The notes: generated by a model from the letters alone, not told the origin. A stretch of DNA of 64,000 nt from Streptomyces finlayi (GCF_014216315.1 NZ_CP045702.1:4712001-4776000); one strand, 5' to 3'. Shown: positions 34,728 through 45,112, counted from the first letter of the stretch. Made by a program: numbers and translations.

Positions 34728-35219
34728 ATGAGCACCACCCGGCAGCATCCGCCGGGCGACCTCGGCCGCGAGCCGGACGACGCGGGGCGAGACTCCGCCG
34801 CTCCGGAGAGTCGGCAGTGGCGCACGATCTCACTGGGACAGGCCAGTGGCATCGTGCCCATGGCCCGGGATTTCGCCCGGCAGGCCCTGTACGACTGGGG
34901 CTGGCTCCCGGCCGCGGGCGCCGACCGGCGTGCTGCCGCAGAGGACGTGCTGCTGGTCGTCTCCGAGCTGGTCACCAACGCGTGTCTGCACGCGGAGGGC
35001 CCCGAGGAGCTCCGCATCGCGTGCACGCCGAAGGCGCTGCGGGTGGAGGTCGTCGACCGCGGCGCGGGCCAGCCCGAGCCCCGGAGCCCGCACCGCGCGG
35101 GACGGCCGGGCGGTCACGGCATGTTCATCGTGCAGCGCCTCTGTCTGGACTGGGGCGTCACGCGCGCGCCCGACGCGCCGGGCAAGACCGTCTGGGCGGA
35201 GCTGGCCGCGCCCGCGTGA
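34728..35219 (+). CDS. ATP-binding (HATPase_c) anti-sigma/regulatory kinase
   Basis: 163-aa SpoIIAB/RsbW-like ATPase. The N-box is VVSELVTNACLHAEG (about residues 77-91), G1 is VEVVDRGAGQPEPRS, and G2 is RAGRPGGHGMFIVQRLCLDW. Such proteins bind a sigma factor or phosphorylate a STAS antagonist on Ser. Its placement beside the STAS and sigma genes suggests a three-component partner switch, although G1 is of the shortened Streptomyces type common in orphan regulators, so partnership is inference. Confidence 0.9.
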   Translation: MSTTRQHPPGDLGREPDDAGRDSAAPESRQWRTISLGQASGIVPMARDFARQALYDWGWLPAAGADRRAAAEDVLLVVSELVTNACLHAEGPEELRIACTPKALRVEVVDRGAGQPEPRSPHRAGRPGGHGMFIVQRLCLDWGVTRAPDAPGKTVWAELAAPA

Positions 35220-35255
35220 TGCCGCCGGGCCGGGCAGGCCCCGGATCGGCACGCC

Positions 35256-35348
35256 GAAGAAGCACGCACAGCGACACCTGAAGAAGCACCACGGCGACAC
35301 CCGAAGAAGCATCACGGCGACACCCGAAGAAGCATCACGGCGACACCC
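35256..35348 (+). repeat. Four tandem 23-24-bp repeats
   Basis: Units begin at 35256, 35280, 35303 and 35326 with consensus GAAGAAGCAYCACGGCGACA plus CCC; the last two are identical and a partial fifth follows. The array starts 36 bases after the HATPase stop and ends at a terminator. It is non-coding in the orientation of the neighbours. It has no spacers, so it is not CRISPR. Confidence 0.85.
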
Positions 35349-35351
35349 GAA

Positions 35352-35379
35352 GAGCGCACCGGATCGGTGCGCTCCTTTG
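35352..35379 (+). terminator. Terminator after the HATPase gene
   Basis: A 9-bp perfect stem (GAGCGCACC with GGTGCGCTC, loop GGATC) is followed by CTTTGTCTT. Confidence 0.7.
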
Positions 35380-35500
35380 TCTTCCCTCCAAAAGGCCCCA
35401 GGCGTACCTTGGGCGCCAAATCTGATGCGTCGTCAGTAAAACGCGGCCGTACGGAATCACGCGGCCCGCTCGGCGACTCCCGGCATGAGGGGAACTCGAG

Positions 35501-36178
35501 GTGTCGAACCAGTCGAACCGGAAGAGGACAGCTCTCGCTGCGGTGTCCGCGATGGCGGGCGCGGCGGTGCTGCTGGCGGCGCCCGTCGCCCATGCCGAGG
35601 TCGTGGACGTCAACTACCAGTGCCAGACGCCGATCGGCCCCAAAGGCGCGGTGTCGCCCATCGACATCAAGGGCGTCAGGAGCGGCAGTGGCTACACGCT
35701 CACCATGTCCTTCCAGAAGGGCGTCTCCTCCAGCCCGGTGGAGCTGGGCAAGGGCGCCATGAAGCCGAGCGCGGTGATCGAGACGGGCGGCGCCGAGAGC
35801 GGCAGGATCCAGGTCAGCGGGCCGGCGAACACGGCAGCCGTTCCCGCCAACACCCCCATCAAGATCAGCGACTTGTCGGGCACGTACACCCCGAAGAAGT
35901 CGGGCAAGGTCACCTTCACCGCCGGGGTGCTCACCATCAAGGCCCTGGGTACGACGACGACCTGTACGCCGAAGAACAACCCCAAGCCCTCGCTCGAACT
36001 CGACGTGACGGGAGGCGTCCCGGCCGCGCAGGACGCCCCGGCGGGCGGCGGCGAGCTCCCGAAGACCGGCCCCCTCGACTCGGCCGCCGCGCTCGGCACG
36101 CTCGGCGGCACCGTCCTGCTGACCGGCGCGGCCGGAGTGCTGTGGCTGACCCGGCGCGGACAGCGCGCCACGGGCTGA
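35501..36178 (+). CDS. Secreted surface protein with LPKTG sorting signal
   Basis: 225-aa predicted wall-anchored protein. Signal peptide 1-32 (SAMAGAAVLLAAPVAHA) leads to one beta-rich domain (VVDVNYQCQTPIG through IKALGTTTTCTPKNNPKPSL) with two Cys (41, 155) placed to form a disulfide. The C-terminus is a classic sortase signal: LPKTG (186-190), a hydrophobic segment and RRGQR. Most Streptomyces class E substrates use LAxTG, so the Pro is notable. The domain is paralogous to the second domain of the protein encoded at 38261. The GTG follows AACTCGAG, a weak ribosome site. First gene of a four-gene surface operon. Binding role unknown. Confidence 0.85.
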   Translation: MSNQSNRKRTALAAVSAMAGAAVLLAAPVAHAEVVDVNYQCQTPIGPKGAVSPIDIKGVRSGSGYTLTMSFQKGVSSSPVELGKGAMKPSAVIETGGAESGRIQVSGPANTAAVPANTPIKISDLSGTYTPKKSGKVTFTAGVLTIKALGTTTTCTPKNNPKPSLELDVTGGVPAAQDAPAGGGELPKTGPLDSAAALGTLGGTVLLTGAAGVLWLTRRGQRATG

Positions 36179-36237
36179 CCCGAGCCCGCCCCACCCAGCC
36201 AGGCCCGCCGCAAGCACCCGTACCAGGGGAGCCGCCC

Positions 36238-37227
36238 ATGTCGCTGTCGACCGGCCACGCCGCCCGTGCGGCGCTCGCCGTAATCCTGTGCGCCCTCGCC
36301 GTGACCCCGGCAGCCGGCACCGATCGCCGGGACGCCGCCCCGCAGGGCTGGTCCGCGGGACCCACCGGCGGCGGTGCGCGGCCGAGCGGCGACGGACGGC
36401 CGTACTTCTACCTGGAGGGCGCCCCCGGCGCCGTACTGGAGGACAGGCTCTCGGTGACCAACCCGGGCCGCACCCCGGTCACCGTGCGGCTGCGGGGCGC
36501 CGACGCGTACGACACGACGGACGGCGGCTTCGCCGTACGGGAGAAGCGCCCGACCGGTACGGGGGCCTGGCTGCGGCTCGCCTCGCGCGAGGTGACCGTA
36601 CCCGCCAGGACCCGCGCCGAGGTCCCCTTCGCCGTCACCGTCCCGTCCGGCGCGGCACCCGGTGACCACCCCGGCGCCGTCCTCGCCGCGAGCGGGGGGC
36701 GCGAAGTGGGCGTGCGCCTGCATCTGCGGGTGAGCGGGCCGACGCTGGCCGCGCTCACCGTCGAGGACGTCACCGTTTCCGGGCAGACCATCCGTTACGC
36801 CCTCGTCAACCGGGGGAACGCCGCACTCGTGCCGCGCCTGGCCCTCACCGCCGAGGGCCTGACCGGAGCGTTCCCGGCCCGGAAGGCCCGCACGCTGCCG
36901 GTGGAACTCCTGCCCGGACAACGGGTCGAACTGACCGAAGTCTGGCCCGACGCGCCCGCCTTCGACCGGGTCACCGTCCGGCTGCGCGTCACGGCGGCGG
37001 GAGGAGCGCGCGGTGAGGCGTCGGCGTCGGCGGTGTACGTCCCCTGGGTCCCCCTGAGCGTCGGCGCGCTGCTGGTGCTCGTGGCGACCGGCGCGGGTGC
37101 CTGCGCGTTACGCCGACGCGGGCGTGGGCGCCGTGAGGCTCCCGAAGACGGCCCGATCGACCCGCCCGCGGACCATGAACCAGCCACCCCGGACCGGCAC
37201 TTGGCGAAGACAGGAGCGCACTCGTGA
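36238..37227 (+). CDS. Secreted DUF916-like membrane-anchored protein, with TTA codon
   Basis: 329-aa protein with a signal peptide (RAALAVILCALAVTPAAG) and Ig-like beta domains (RPYFYLEGAPGAVLEDRLSV, TNPGRTPVTVRLRGADAYD, then VPFAVTVPSGAAPGDHPGAV). This resembles the DUF916/WxL-binding type of extracellular domain found in Gram-positive surface complexes. A C-terminal membrane helix (VPLSVGALLVLVATGAGACA) is followed by a basic cytosolic tail. Leu291, in the tail after the helix, is a TTA codon (37108-37110), so completion should depend on bldA. Its stop overlaps the next start in GTGA. Confidence 0.8.
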   Translation: MSLSTGHAARAALAVILCALAVTPAAGTDRRDAAPQGWSAGPTGGGARPSGDGRPYFYLEGAPGAVLEDRLSVTNPGRTPVTVRLRGADAYDTTDGGFAVREKRPTGTGAWLRLASREVTVPARTRAEVPFAVTVPSGAAPGDHPGAVLAASGGREVGVRLHLRVSGPTLAALTVEDVTVSGQTIRYALVNRGNAALVPRLALTAEGLTGAFPARKARTLPVELLPGQRVELTEVWPDAPAFDRVTVRLRVTAAGGARGEASASAVYVPWVPLSVGALLVLVATGAGACALRRRGRGRREAPEDGPIDPPADHEPATPDRHLAKTGAHS

Positions 37228-38260
37228 CCACAGCGCCCGGAGCGGTGCCCGTCCGGTTTCCCGTCCTCCTGCTCGTCCTTCTGCCGGCCCTCCTGTTCCT
37301 GCCCGCTCCCTACGCCTCGGCCGCCGAAGGGAAGCCCGCCGTCACTCTTTCCGCCCCTCAGGCGGGCAAGGGCGGCGAGATCACCGTCAAGGGCCGTGAC
37401 TGGCGCCCCGACACCCTGCTGATGATGCTGATCTGCGGACAGGCCACGGCCGCCGGGGGCGTGATCGGCGGCACCAACTCCTGTGCCAACGCCGAGGGCC
37501 GCGCCGTCACCACCGACGAGGCGGGCGCCTTCACCAAGGACATGCCCGTAGCCGAACCGCCCGTGCCCTGCCCCTGTGTCGTACACGTGGCCACGGTCAC
37601 CGGTGAACAAGCCACCGCCGACGCGGTCTTCGTGGTCGCGGGGCACCCCACCGCCCCACTTCCCCAGGAGACCGGGGGCGGGAAGCTCGCCGTGCTGGCG
37701 ACCACCCGGCTGGCGGGCGACAGCGGGCTGCTGACCTGGTTCGGGGCGCCGGCCTCCCGGAAGCTCGTCTTCACGGTCGGCAACCTCGGCTCCGCGCCGG
37801 TCAAGGACCCCGTTTTCGAGATCGGCACCGCGCACGGCGTCTACGCCCCGCAGTGGGAGGAGCGGCAGTGGCGCGGCACCGTCGCACCCGGCCGCAAGGC
37901 GCAGATCGAGCTGCCCGTCGAGCTGGCCGCCGGCGCGCACGGCGACTACCAGGTCTCCCTGCGGTACGGGACGAAGGTGCTGGCCGAGCAGCCGTGGCGG
38001 GTGGGCCGCCCCTGGGGCGTCACGCTCTTCTGGATCCTGCTGTGCGTCGTCGTACCGGCTGCCGTCTTCCGTGTCGGCATGGCCGTCGTCGACAAGGTAC
38101 GGCCCCGCCCCGCCGCGAGCCGTTCGCCTCTCGTACGTCACCGCCCCCGGCGGCGTACCGGAGCCGCCTCGCGCGTGAGCACCACGACCACGGCACCGCT
38201 GCCGTGGTTCACCCCGGATTCCGCACCGTCCGAGAACAGACCCACGACGAAGGGACATTC

Positions 38261-38264
<4 letters not shown>
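37224..38264 (+). CDS. Secreted, membrane-anchored hypothetical protein (neocarzinostatin-like fold segment)
   Basis: 346-aa protein with a signal peptide (FPVLLLVLLPALLFLPAPYASA). The first domain (AVTLSAPQAGKGGEITVKGR, DWRPDTLLMMLICGQ) resembles neocarzinostatin/Ig-like carrier domains, with Cys in ICGQ, NSCANAEG and PCPCVVHVA. A second beta domain follows (FTVGNLGSAPVKDPVFEIGT, IELPVELAAGAHGDYQVSLRY). One C-terminal helix (TLFWILLCVVVPAAVFRVGMA) and a basic tail end the protein. Both stop and start overlap neighbours (GTGA at each end), so it is tightly coupled in the operon. Function not known. Confidence 0.8.
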
Positions 38265-39646
<1,382 letters not shown>

Positions 39647-39658
39647 GGCCGGAGGGCC

Positions 39659-39703
39659 GGGGGCGTCGGCCGGAAAGAGGAAGCTCTTCCGGCCGACGCC
39701 CCC
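39659..39703 (+). terminator. Terminator of the surface-protein operon
   Basis: A 17-bp perfect stem (39659-39675 with 39687-39703) lies 12 bases after the last stop codon, extended inside the loop by AGAG/CTCT-type pairing. Confidence 0.85.
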
Positions 39704-39863
39704 GAGGCCTGCCCGAAGCACCCGGCCCACCTTGCCCATTCAAGATCGACAACGATAGGTTTCCCTATGCCTCTTCGCAGGAGCGAAGAGATGTCGCGGA
39801 GGTGCGGAGCAATGGCGGTCTTGACCAACCGCCCGTGCCGCACGAGTTGAGAATAGGAACAAC

Positions 39864-40226
39864 ATGAACGTGACCTGGGGGAAGAGGGCTGTGACGGGTG
39901 CGCTCGCGGCTCTGCTGATGACGTCCGGACTGGCGCTGGCCACCGCCGTACCGGCCGAGGCGGCCGGAGCGAAGTACACCTGCAAGGCAAAGGCCAGCCT
40001 TTCGCTGGGGCGTCCGGTGTCGACCTCCGCCTGTAAGAAGTCCGCCAAGGGGAAGACCGTCAAGAAGCACCGTGCCGTGCTCGTCTGCGACGTCGTGCGC
40101 GGGCGCGGCGCCGAGCACACCATTGCGTGGACGGTGAAGGGCGACTGGAAGAAGCCCACCCAGAAGTCCTCGGTGAAGTGCGGATTCAGCAGCTTCCTGC
40201 GAAGCGTCAAGGTGGAGACCAAGTAG
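39864..40226 (+). CDS. Small secreted Lys-rich protein with four cysteines
   Basis: 120-aa exported protein. Signal peptide 1-34 ends at ATAVPAEAA. The mature part is very basic (KYTCKAKASLSLG, CKKSAKGKTVKKHRAVLVCD, KGDWKKPTQKSSVKCGF) and holds four Cys, enough for two disulfides. I do not recognise the family. AGGAAC precedes the ATG. It lies after the surface operon but beyond that operon's terminator, so it has its own promoter. A small hairpin (CTCTTCGC/GCGAAGAG) sits near 39771 in its leader. Confidence 0.75.
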   Translation: MNVTWGKRAVTGALAALLMTSGLALATAVPAEAAGAKYTCKAKASLSLGRPVSTSACKKSAKGKTVKKHRAVLVCDVVRGRGAEHTIAWTVKGDWKKPTQKSSVKCGFSSFLRSVKVETK

Positions 40227-40262
40227 CGGTAGCTCCCTGACGGACGACGGTCCACGAAATAC

Positions 40263-40301
40263 GGAACGGGTCCGCACGAACCTCTCGTGCGGACCCGTTC
40301 C
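40263..40301. terminator. Bidirectional terminator between the Lys-rich protein and POT transporter genes
   Basis: A 17-bp perfect stem (40263-40279 with 40285-40301) with an ACCTC loop lies between two convergent genes. Confidence 0.87.
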
Positions 40302-40315
40302 CTGCGTTGGTGCGC

Positions 40316-41815
40316 TTACTTGACGTTGCCCATGAGTGCGCGGATCTTCCTGCCCGCCACCATGAACGCGAGGCCTGCGGCGACCGCCACGATCGCCTGC
40401 AACGTGTAGTAGGCGGCGTCGCCCAGGGGCGCGTTGAGCTTCGTGGTCCAGCCGTTCAAGGCGTTGCCCGTCGACGTGGCCAGGAACCACAGGCCCATGA
40501 TCTGGCCCACGAACATCTTGGGAGCCAGCTTCGTGGACAGCGACAGGCCGACGGGGGAGAGGCACATCTCCCCCATGGTCTGCGCCAGGTAGACGGCGAG
40601 CAGCCAGAAGACGGTGACCTTGCCGGTCTCGCTGTTGGCCGCGGCGGCGCCCGCCAGGCCCATGATGCCGAAGGAGCCACCGATGAGGAGCATCGCCAGC
40701 GCGAACTTCATCGGGGTGCCGGGCTCACTGTTGCGCGTGGCCAGCTTCACCCAGAGCGTGGCGAAGATCGGAGCCAGGATGATGACCATCGCGGGGTTGA
40801 CCGACTGCAGCCAGGAAGCCGGGAACTCCCAGCCGCCGATGAAGCGGTCCGTCTTGTTGTCGGCGAAGATCGTCAGTAGCGAGCCGGACTGGTCGTAGAT
40901 CATCCAGAAGAGCACGGCCGTGACGAAGAACCATACGTACGCCTTGATCTTCGGCCGGTCCTCGGCGGTCAGCGCCGGGTCGCGGAAGATCGAGGCGAAG
41001 TAGATGATCGGCACGACGACGCCCAGCACGGCCAGGACGTTGACGATGTGCTCGATGTCGTAGGTGCCCAGCGCGAGGTCGAGCAGCAGCGCGGCGACCG
41101 CGAGGCCGGACCACAGGCCCACCTTGCGGAGCATCCCCTTCCGCTCCTCGGGGGAGGCCGGTTTCGCGGGCACCTTGCCGATGTCGCCGAGGTGCTTGGA
41201 GCCCAGGACGTACTGGATGACCGCGAGGCTCATCCCGACACCGGCCACACCGAAGCCGAGGTGCCAGTTGACGTGCTCACCGAGGTAGCCGACGATCAGC
41301 GGCGCCGCGAGGCCACCGATGTTGATCGCCATGTAGAAGAGGGTGAAACCGGCGTCGCGACGCGCGCTGGACTGGCCCTCGTAGAACTCGCCCACCATCG
41401 CCGAGATGTTCGGCTTCAGCAGCCCCGTACCGACCGCGATCATCGCGAGGCCGAGGAAGAACGCGAGGTCGCTCGGCACCGCGAGGGTGAAGTGGCCGAG
41501 CGCGATGACGATGCCGCCGACCAGAACGGCCTTGCGGGCACCCCAGAGGCGGTCGGCGACCCAGCCGCCAGGCATCGCGGCCATGTAGACGACGGCGTTG
41601 TACACGCCGTAGATGGAGGCGGCGAGCGCCTCCCGGCCCTCAAGGGGGCCGTCGAGCACGGCGGCCACCAGGTACAGGGTGAGGATGGCCCGCATTCCGT
41701 ACCAGGAGAAGCGTTCCCACATCTCCGTCATGAAGAGGGTGGCCATACCGCGGGGGTGGCCGAAGAAGGTCTTGTCGCCGGGACTGGCCGAGTCCTTCGT
41801 CAGACTGGACGCCAT
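40316..41815 (-). CDS. POT/PTR2 family proton-dependent oligopeptide transporter
   Basis: 499-aa major facilitator importing di- and tripeptides with protons. The diagnostic first-helix motif is TEMWERFSWYGMRAILTLYL (ExxER). The PTR2 signature region GTGLLKPNISAMVGEFYEGQ and FTLFYMAINIGGLAAPLIVG follow, and EMCLSPVGLSLSTKLAPKMF sits near helix 10. About 14 membrane helices are visible. AAGGAT precedes the ATG at 41815. The gene is monocistronic and faces the Lys-rich protein gene. Confidence 0.93.
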   Translation of the reverse strand: MASSLTKDSASPGDKTFFGHPRGMATLFMTEMWERFSWYGMRAILTLYLVAAVLDGPLEGREALAASIYGVYNAVVYMAAMPGGWVADRLWGARKAVLVGGIVIALGHFTLAVPSDLAFFLGLAMIAVGTGLLKPNISAMVGEFYEGQSSARRDAGFTLFYMAINIGGLAAPLIVGYLGEHVNWHLGFGVAGVGMSLAVIQYVLGSKHLGDIGKVPAKPASPEERKGMLRKVGLWSGLAVAALLLDLALGTYDIEHIVNVLAVLGVVVPIIYFASIFRDPALTAEDRPKIKAYVWFFVTAVLFWMIYDQSGSLLTIFADNKTDRFIGGWEFPASWLQSVNPAMVIILAPIFATLWVKLATRNSEPGTPMKFALAMLLIGGSFGIMGLAGAAAANSETGKVTVFWLLAVYLAQTMGEMCLSPVGLSLSTKLAPKMFVGQIMGLWFLATSTGNALNGWTTKLNAPLGDAAYYTLQAIVAVAAGLAFMVAGRKIRALMGNVK

Positions 41816-42301
41816 GGTCGATCCTTGCTGGTCGGGACGCGTCGCCTCGTGAGCGGTACGCGCCCGGTGGGGGGTGGCCGGCACCGGCGCGGCCGTGCCC
41901 CGCCCTCTCCACTCGAAGGGGACCGGCTCAGGTCATCGCTCTCCGTGCGGAGTCGATGCCGGAGCCGGAAGGCCGACCGAATCGGGATCCACACCCGCCG
42001 CGCGTGAGCGCGCCGGGCCCGGCCCACAGGTCATGCGCCCTCAGGGCCGGCGGGTACCGGCCCGCACAGAAAAGTGACCCTTGGCGCTCATGGCGGCCCA
42101 AAGGTCCTTCGGCAGTGCATCAGGCGTCGGAACACCATACGACACGACAGTGCGGCATATGAAAGGACTTGAGACATGGATCACAGGTGATATCGGCGCC
42201 ATGCTCCCCTATTCGAAGGCGCGAGCTGGATTCGCATCCCAGGTACAGAGGTCCTCGCCAGCGCCTCACTTCCCGCGCCCCGTGCGGACTACCATCACTG
42301 C
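41816..42301. other. Divergent intergenic region between the POT transporter and response regulator
   Basis: 486 bases holding the promoters of both divergent units. The half nearest the response regulator is clearly less GC-rich (around 42115-42200, with GCATATGAAAGGACTTGAGA and GGATCACAGGTGATATCGG). No coding frame with convincing bias; no tRNA or riboswitch recognised. Confidence 0.45.
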
Positions 42302-42979
42302 ATGACCCGTGTACTGCTCGCCGAGGACGACGCGTCCATCTCGGAGCCACTGGCCCGCGCACTGCGTCGGGAGGGCTACGAGGTCGAAGTCCGGCAGGAC
42401 GGTCCGACCGCACTGGACGCCGGACTCCAGGGAGGCATCGATCTCGTCGTGCTCGACCTGGGGCTTCCCGGCATGGACGGCCTCGAAGTCGCACGCCGGC
42501 TGCGCGGCGAGGGGCTCGCCGTACCGATCCTGGTGCTCACCGCGCGCGCCGACGAGGTCGACACCGTGGTGGGACTCGACGCGGGAGCCGACGACTACGT
42601 CACCAAACCCTTCCGTCTCGCCGAACTGCTGGCCCGGGTCCGCGCCCTGCTGCGCCGCGGCGCCACCGAGCCCGCCGTGCCGACCGCCACCCACGGTGTC
42701 CGGATCGACGTCGAGTCGCACCGGGCCTGGATGGGCGAGGAGGAACTCCAGCTCACCGCCAAGGAATTCGACCTCCTGCGCGTCCTCGTCCGGGACGCCG
42801 GCCGGGTCGTCACCCGCGACCAGCTGATGCGCGAGGTCTGGGACACGACCTGGTGGTCCTCCACCAAGACGCTCGACATGCACATCTCCTGGCTCCGCAA
42901 GAAGCTCGGCGACGACGCCGCCAATCCCCGCTACATCGCGACCGTGCGGGGCGTCGGCTTCCGGTTCGAGAAGAGCTGA
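42302..42979 (+). CDS. OmpR/PhoB-family response regulator
   Basis: 225-aa DNA-binding response regulator. The receiver acidic pair is AEDD (residues 7-10), the phosphoacceptor is Asp52 in VVLDLGLPGMDGLEVARRL, followed by Thr and Lys in LVLTARADE and YVTKPF. The C-terminal winged helix is intact (LTAKEFDLLRVLVRDAGRVV, LMREVWDTTWWSSTKTLDMH, RKKLGDDAANPRYIATVRG). It lies 15 bases before its sensor kinase gene in one operon. The signal sensed is unknown. Confidence 0.94.
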   Translation: MTRVLLAEDDASISEPLARALRREGYEVEVRQDGPTALDAGLQGGIDLVVLDLGLPGMDGLEVARRLRGEGLAVPILVLTARADEVDTVVGLDAGADDYVTKPFRLAELLARVRALLRRGATEPAVPTATHGVRIDVESHRAWMGEEELQLTAKEFDLLRVLVRDAGRVVTRDQLMREVWDTTWWSSTKTLDMHISWLRKKLGDDAANPRYIATVRGVGFRFEKS

Positions 42980-42994
42980 CGTACAGAGACAGTC

Positions 42995-44260
42995 ATGCGC
43001 CGTCGACTGATCAACTCCACGCTCGCCGTGGTGCTCGTGGTGATCGCCGTCTTCGGCGTCTCCCTCGTCCTGGTGGAGAGCCGCACCATCAGCACCAGCG
43101 CCCAGGAGAGCGTCGACTCCGAGGCCCTGCGGCTGATCAGCGTCGTCGACAGCCGGCTCCTCGGCGAGGAGCGGATCACCCCCGGCGTCCTGGCCGAGCA
43201 GGTCGACTCCAGCCGCTACGCACGGGTCGAGATCCCGGACCGGGCGCCCATCGAGGTCGGCGAGCGCCCCAGCGGCAGTGTCATCCGCAGTACGGCGACG
43301 GGGGAGCAGGGCGAGAAGGTCACCGTCGAGGAGTCCGGTTCGGCCGTCACCCGCGAGCTCGGACGCACCCTCCTGATCATCGGCGCGGTGGCACTCCTCG
43401 CGATCGTCTCCGCGGTGCTCCTCGCCGTACGCCAGGCCAACCGGCTCGCCTCACCGCTGACCGACCTCGCCGAGACGGCTGAACGCCTCGGCTCCGGCGA
43501 CCCGCGCCCCCGCCACAAGCGCTACGGCGTTCCGGAGCTGGACCGCGTCGCCGACGTCCTGGACTCCTCCGCCGAGCGCATCGCCCGGATGCTGACGGCC
43601 GAACGCCGCCTCGCCGCCGACGCCTCGCACCAGCTCCGTACCCCGCTGACCGCGCTCTCCATGCGGATCGAGGAGATCTCGGTGACGGAGGACCTGGAGA
43701 CGGTGAAGGAGGAGGCCCACATCGCCCTGACGCAGGTCGAGCGGCTCACCGACGTGGTGGAGCGGCTCCTGACGAACTCACGCGACCCGCGTACCGGCTC
43801 CGCCGTCGTCTTCGACCTCGACGAGGTCGTCAAGCAGCAGATCGAGGAGTGGCGCCCCGCCTACCGCAGCGCGGGCCGCGCCGTCGTCTGCTCGGGCAAG
43901 CACGGACTGCGGGCCGTCGGGACGCCCGGCGCGGTGGCGCAGGTGCTCGCCGCGCTGATCGAGAACTCGCTGATGCACGGAGGCGGCACCGTGGCGCTGC
44001 GCACCCGCGTCACGGGCAACCAGGTGGTCATCGAGGTGACGGACGAGGGCCCGGGTGTGCCCGCCGACCTCGGTGCGCGGATCTTCGAGCGCACCATCAG
44101 CGGCCGCAACTCCACCGGGATCGGCCTCGCCGTCGCCCGGGACCTCGCGGAGGCGGACGGCGGGCGGCTGGAGCTGCTCCAGCAGCAGCCCCCGGTGTTC
44201 GCCCTCTTCCTCAGCAGGGTGGCCAGGAAACGCAAGGAGCCGGACCGCCCGGTGCGCTGA
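42995..44260 (+). CDS. Sensor histidine kinase
   Basis: 421-aa membrane kinase. Two helices (LAVVLVVIAVFGVSLVLV at 10-27 and LLIIGAVALLAIVSAVLLAV at about 126-145) enclose a ~95-residue extracytoplasmic sensor region. HAMP follows (ANRLASPLTDLAETAERLGSG), then the H-box with His212 (AADASHQLRTPLTALSMR), N-box (LIENSLMHGGG), G1 (VTDEGPGVPADLG) and G2 (STGIGLAVARDLAEADGG). It is the cognate partner of the preceding response regulator. Confidence 0.94.
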   Translation: MRRRLINSTLAVVLVVIAVFGVSLVLVESRTISTSAQESVDSEALRLISVVDSRLLGEERITPGVLAEQVDSSRYARVEIPDRAPIEVGERPSGSVIRSTATGEQGEKVTVEESGSAVTRELGRTLLIIGAVALLAIVSAVLLAVRQANRLASPLTDLAETAERLGSGDPRPRHKRYGVPELDRVADVLDSSAERIARMLTAERRLAADASHQLRTPLTALSMRIEEISVTEDLETVKEEAHIALTQVERLTDVVERLLTNSRDPRTGSAVVFDLDEVVKQQIEEWRPAYRSAGRAVVCSGKHGLRAVGTPGAVAQVLAALIENSLMHGGGTVALRTRVTGNQVVIEVTDEGPGVPADLGARIFERTISGRNSTGIGLAVARDLAEADGGRLELLQQQPPVFALFLSRVARKRKEPDRPVR

Positions 44261-44300
44261 CTTACCGGTACCGCGCTCCCGACCCGCCCGTGCCGCGCTC

Positions 44301-44915
44301 TCAGTTGTGTACGGGACCGGACTCCACCCGGTCGTGTACGGGACCGGTTCCCACCCGGTCGGGCACGGGACCGGACTCCGCCCGGTCGGGCACGGGACCG
44401 GACTCCGCCCGCGAAACCTGCTCGACCAGCGGTACCGGTGCACCCTCCGTGGCCACGACCGCCTCCGCTACGTCCTCTTTGGCAGGCAGCGCCCTGAAGA
44501 CCCAGGTCCGGTACGACCAGAACCGGAACAGGGTCGCGATCCCGATACCGACGATCTTGAAGATATTGTTCTGGAGCGGGGTGTCCCAGCCGAACCAGTA
44601 CGTCGCGGCGTAGAGCACGCCGACCTCGATCACCGCACCCACGGCGCTGAACGCCAGGAAGAGCATCAGCTCCCGCGTCCGGCGTCTCTTGTCGCGGTCC
44701 CGGTAGGTCCAGTAACGGAAACCCACGTAGTTGAAGAGGATGGCCACGCAGGTCGCCATCAGGCCCGCCCGGACCACGGGAATCTCCGTCGTGCGCCAGA
44801 TCAGGTTGGAGACGGCGATGTTGACCAGCACCCCGACGGCACCGACCGCGCCGAACTTGGCGACCTCCCGGCCCAGCTGATCGATGCGGGCCCGCAATGC
44901 GCCACGTTCGTCCAT
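44301..44915 (-). CDS. GtrA family membrane protein
   Basis: 204-aa protein with four membrane helices (KFGAVGAVGVLVNIAVSNLI, VVRAGLMATCVAILFNYVGF, ELMLFLAFSAVGAVIEVGVL, IFKIVGIGIATLFRFWSYR). GtrA proteins flip or carry polyprenyl-linked sugars for surface polysaccharides or cell-wall arabinan-type glycans. The last 36 residues are an added tail of four degenerate nonapeptide repeats (ESGPVPDRV type), encoded by the 27-bp repeats at 44307-44414. The tail is unlikely to be part of the conserved fold. Confidence 0.9.
   Translation of the reverse strand: MDERGALRARIDQLGREVAKFGAVGAVGVLVNIAVSNLIWRTTEIPVVRAGLMATCVAILFNYVGFRYWTYRDRDKRRRTRELMLFLAFSAVGAVIEVGVLYAATYWFGWDTPLQNNIFKIVGIGIATLFRFWSYRTWVFRALPAKEDVAEAVVATEGAPVPLVEQVSRAESGPVPDRAESGPVPDRVGTGPVHDRVESGPVHN
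44307..44414 (-). repeat. Four tandem 27-bp repeats inside the GtrA gene 3' end
   Basis: Units at 44307, 44334, 44361 and 44388 encode nine residues each (about ESGPVPDRV), with only a few substitutions between units. An in-frame minisatellite; copy number is likely to vary between strains. Confidence 0.9.
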
Positions 44916-45112
44916 GGTGATCGCTCAGCCCCGTCCGTTCGGTTTCGTCAACTCAGCCATGCTAACCAGCCCTCCCGTGTGATGCCGGTGAGAGCGGCTG
45001 AGGGCGGCGACGCCGTGACATGCGTCCGCCGTCGGATGCTGTCGGACCGCTGCCCCCGTCCGCTGCCGGTCCACCGTCCGGGAAGCCCCGGCGCGCCGGA
45101 TACTCTGGAGGG

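Noticed and set aside
35256..35348. CRISPR-like array
   Set aside because: Units are contiguous with no spacers, and no cas gene is in the window.
37195..37227. LAKTG near the C-terminus of the DUF916-like protein as a sortase signal
   Set aside because: It lies after the membrane helix, three residues from the end, with no following hydrophobic segment or positive tail.
42081..42305. Small open frame before the response regulator
   Set aside because: No ribosome site, poor codon bias and overlap with the regulator start.
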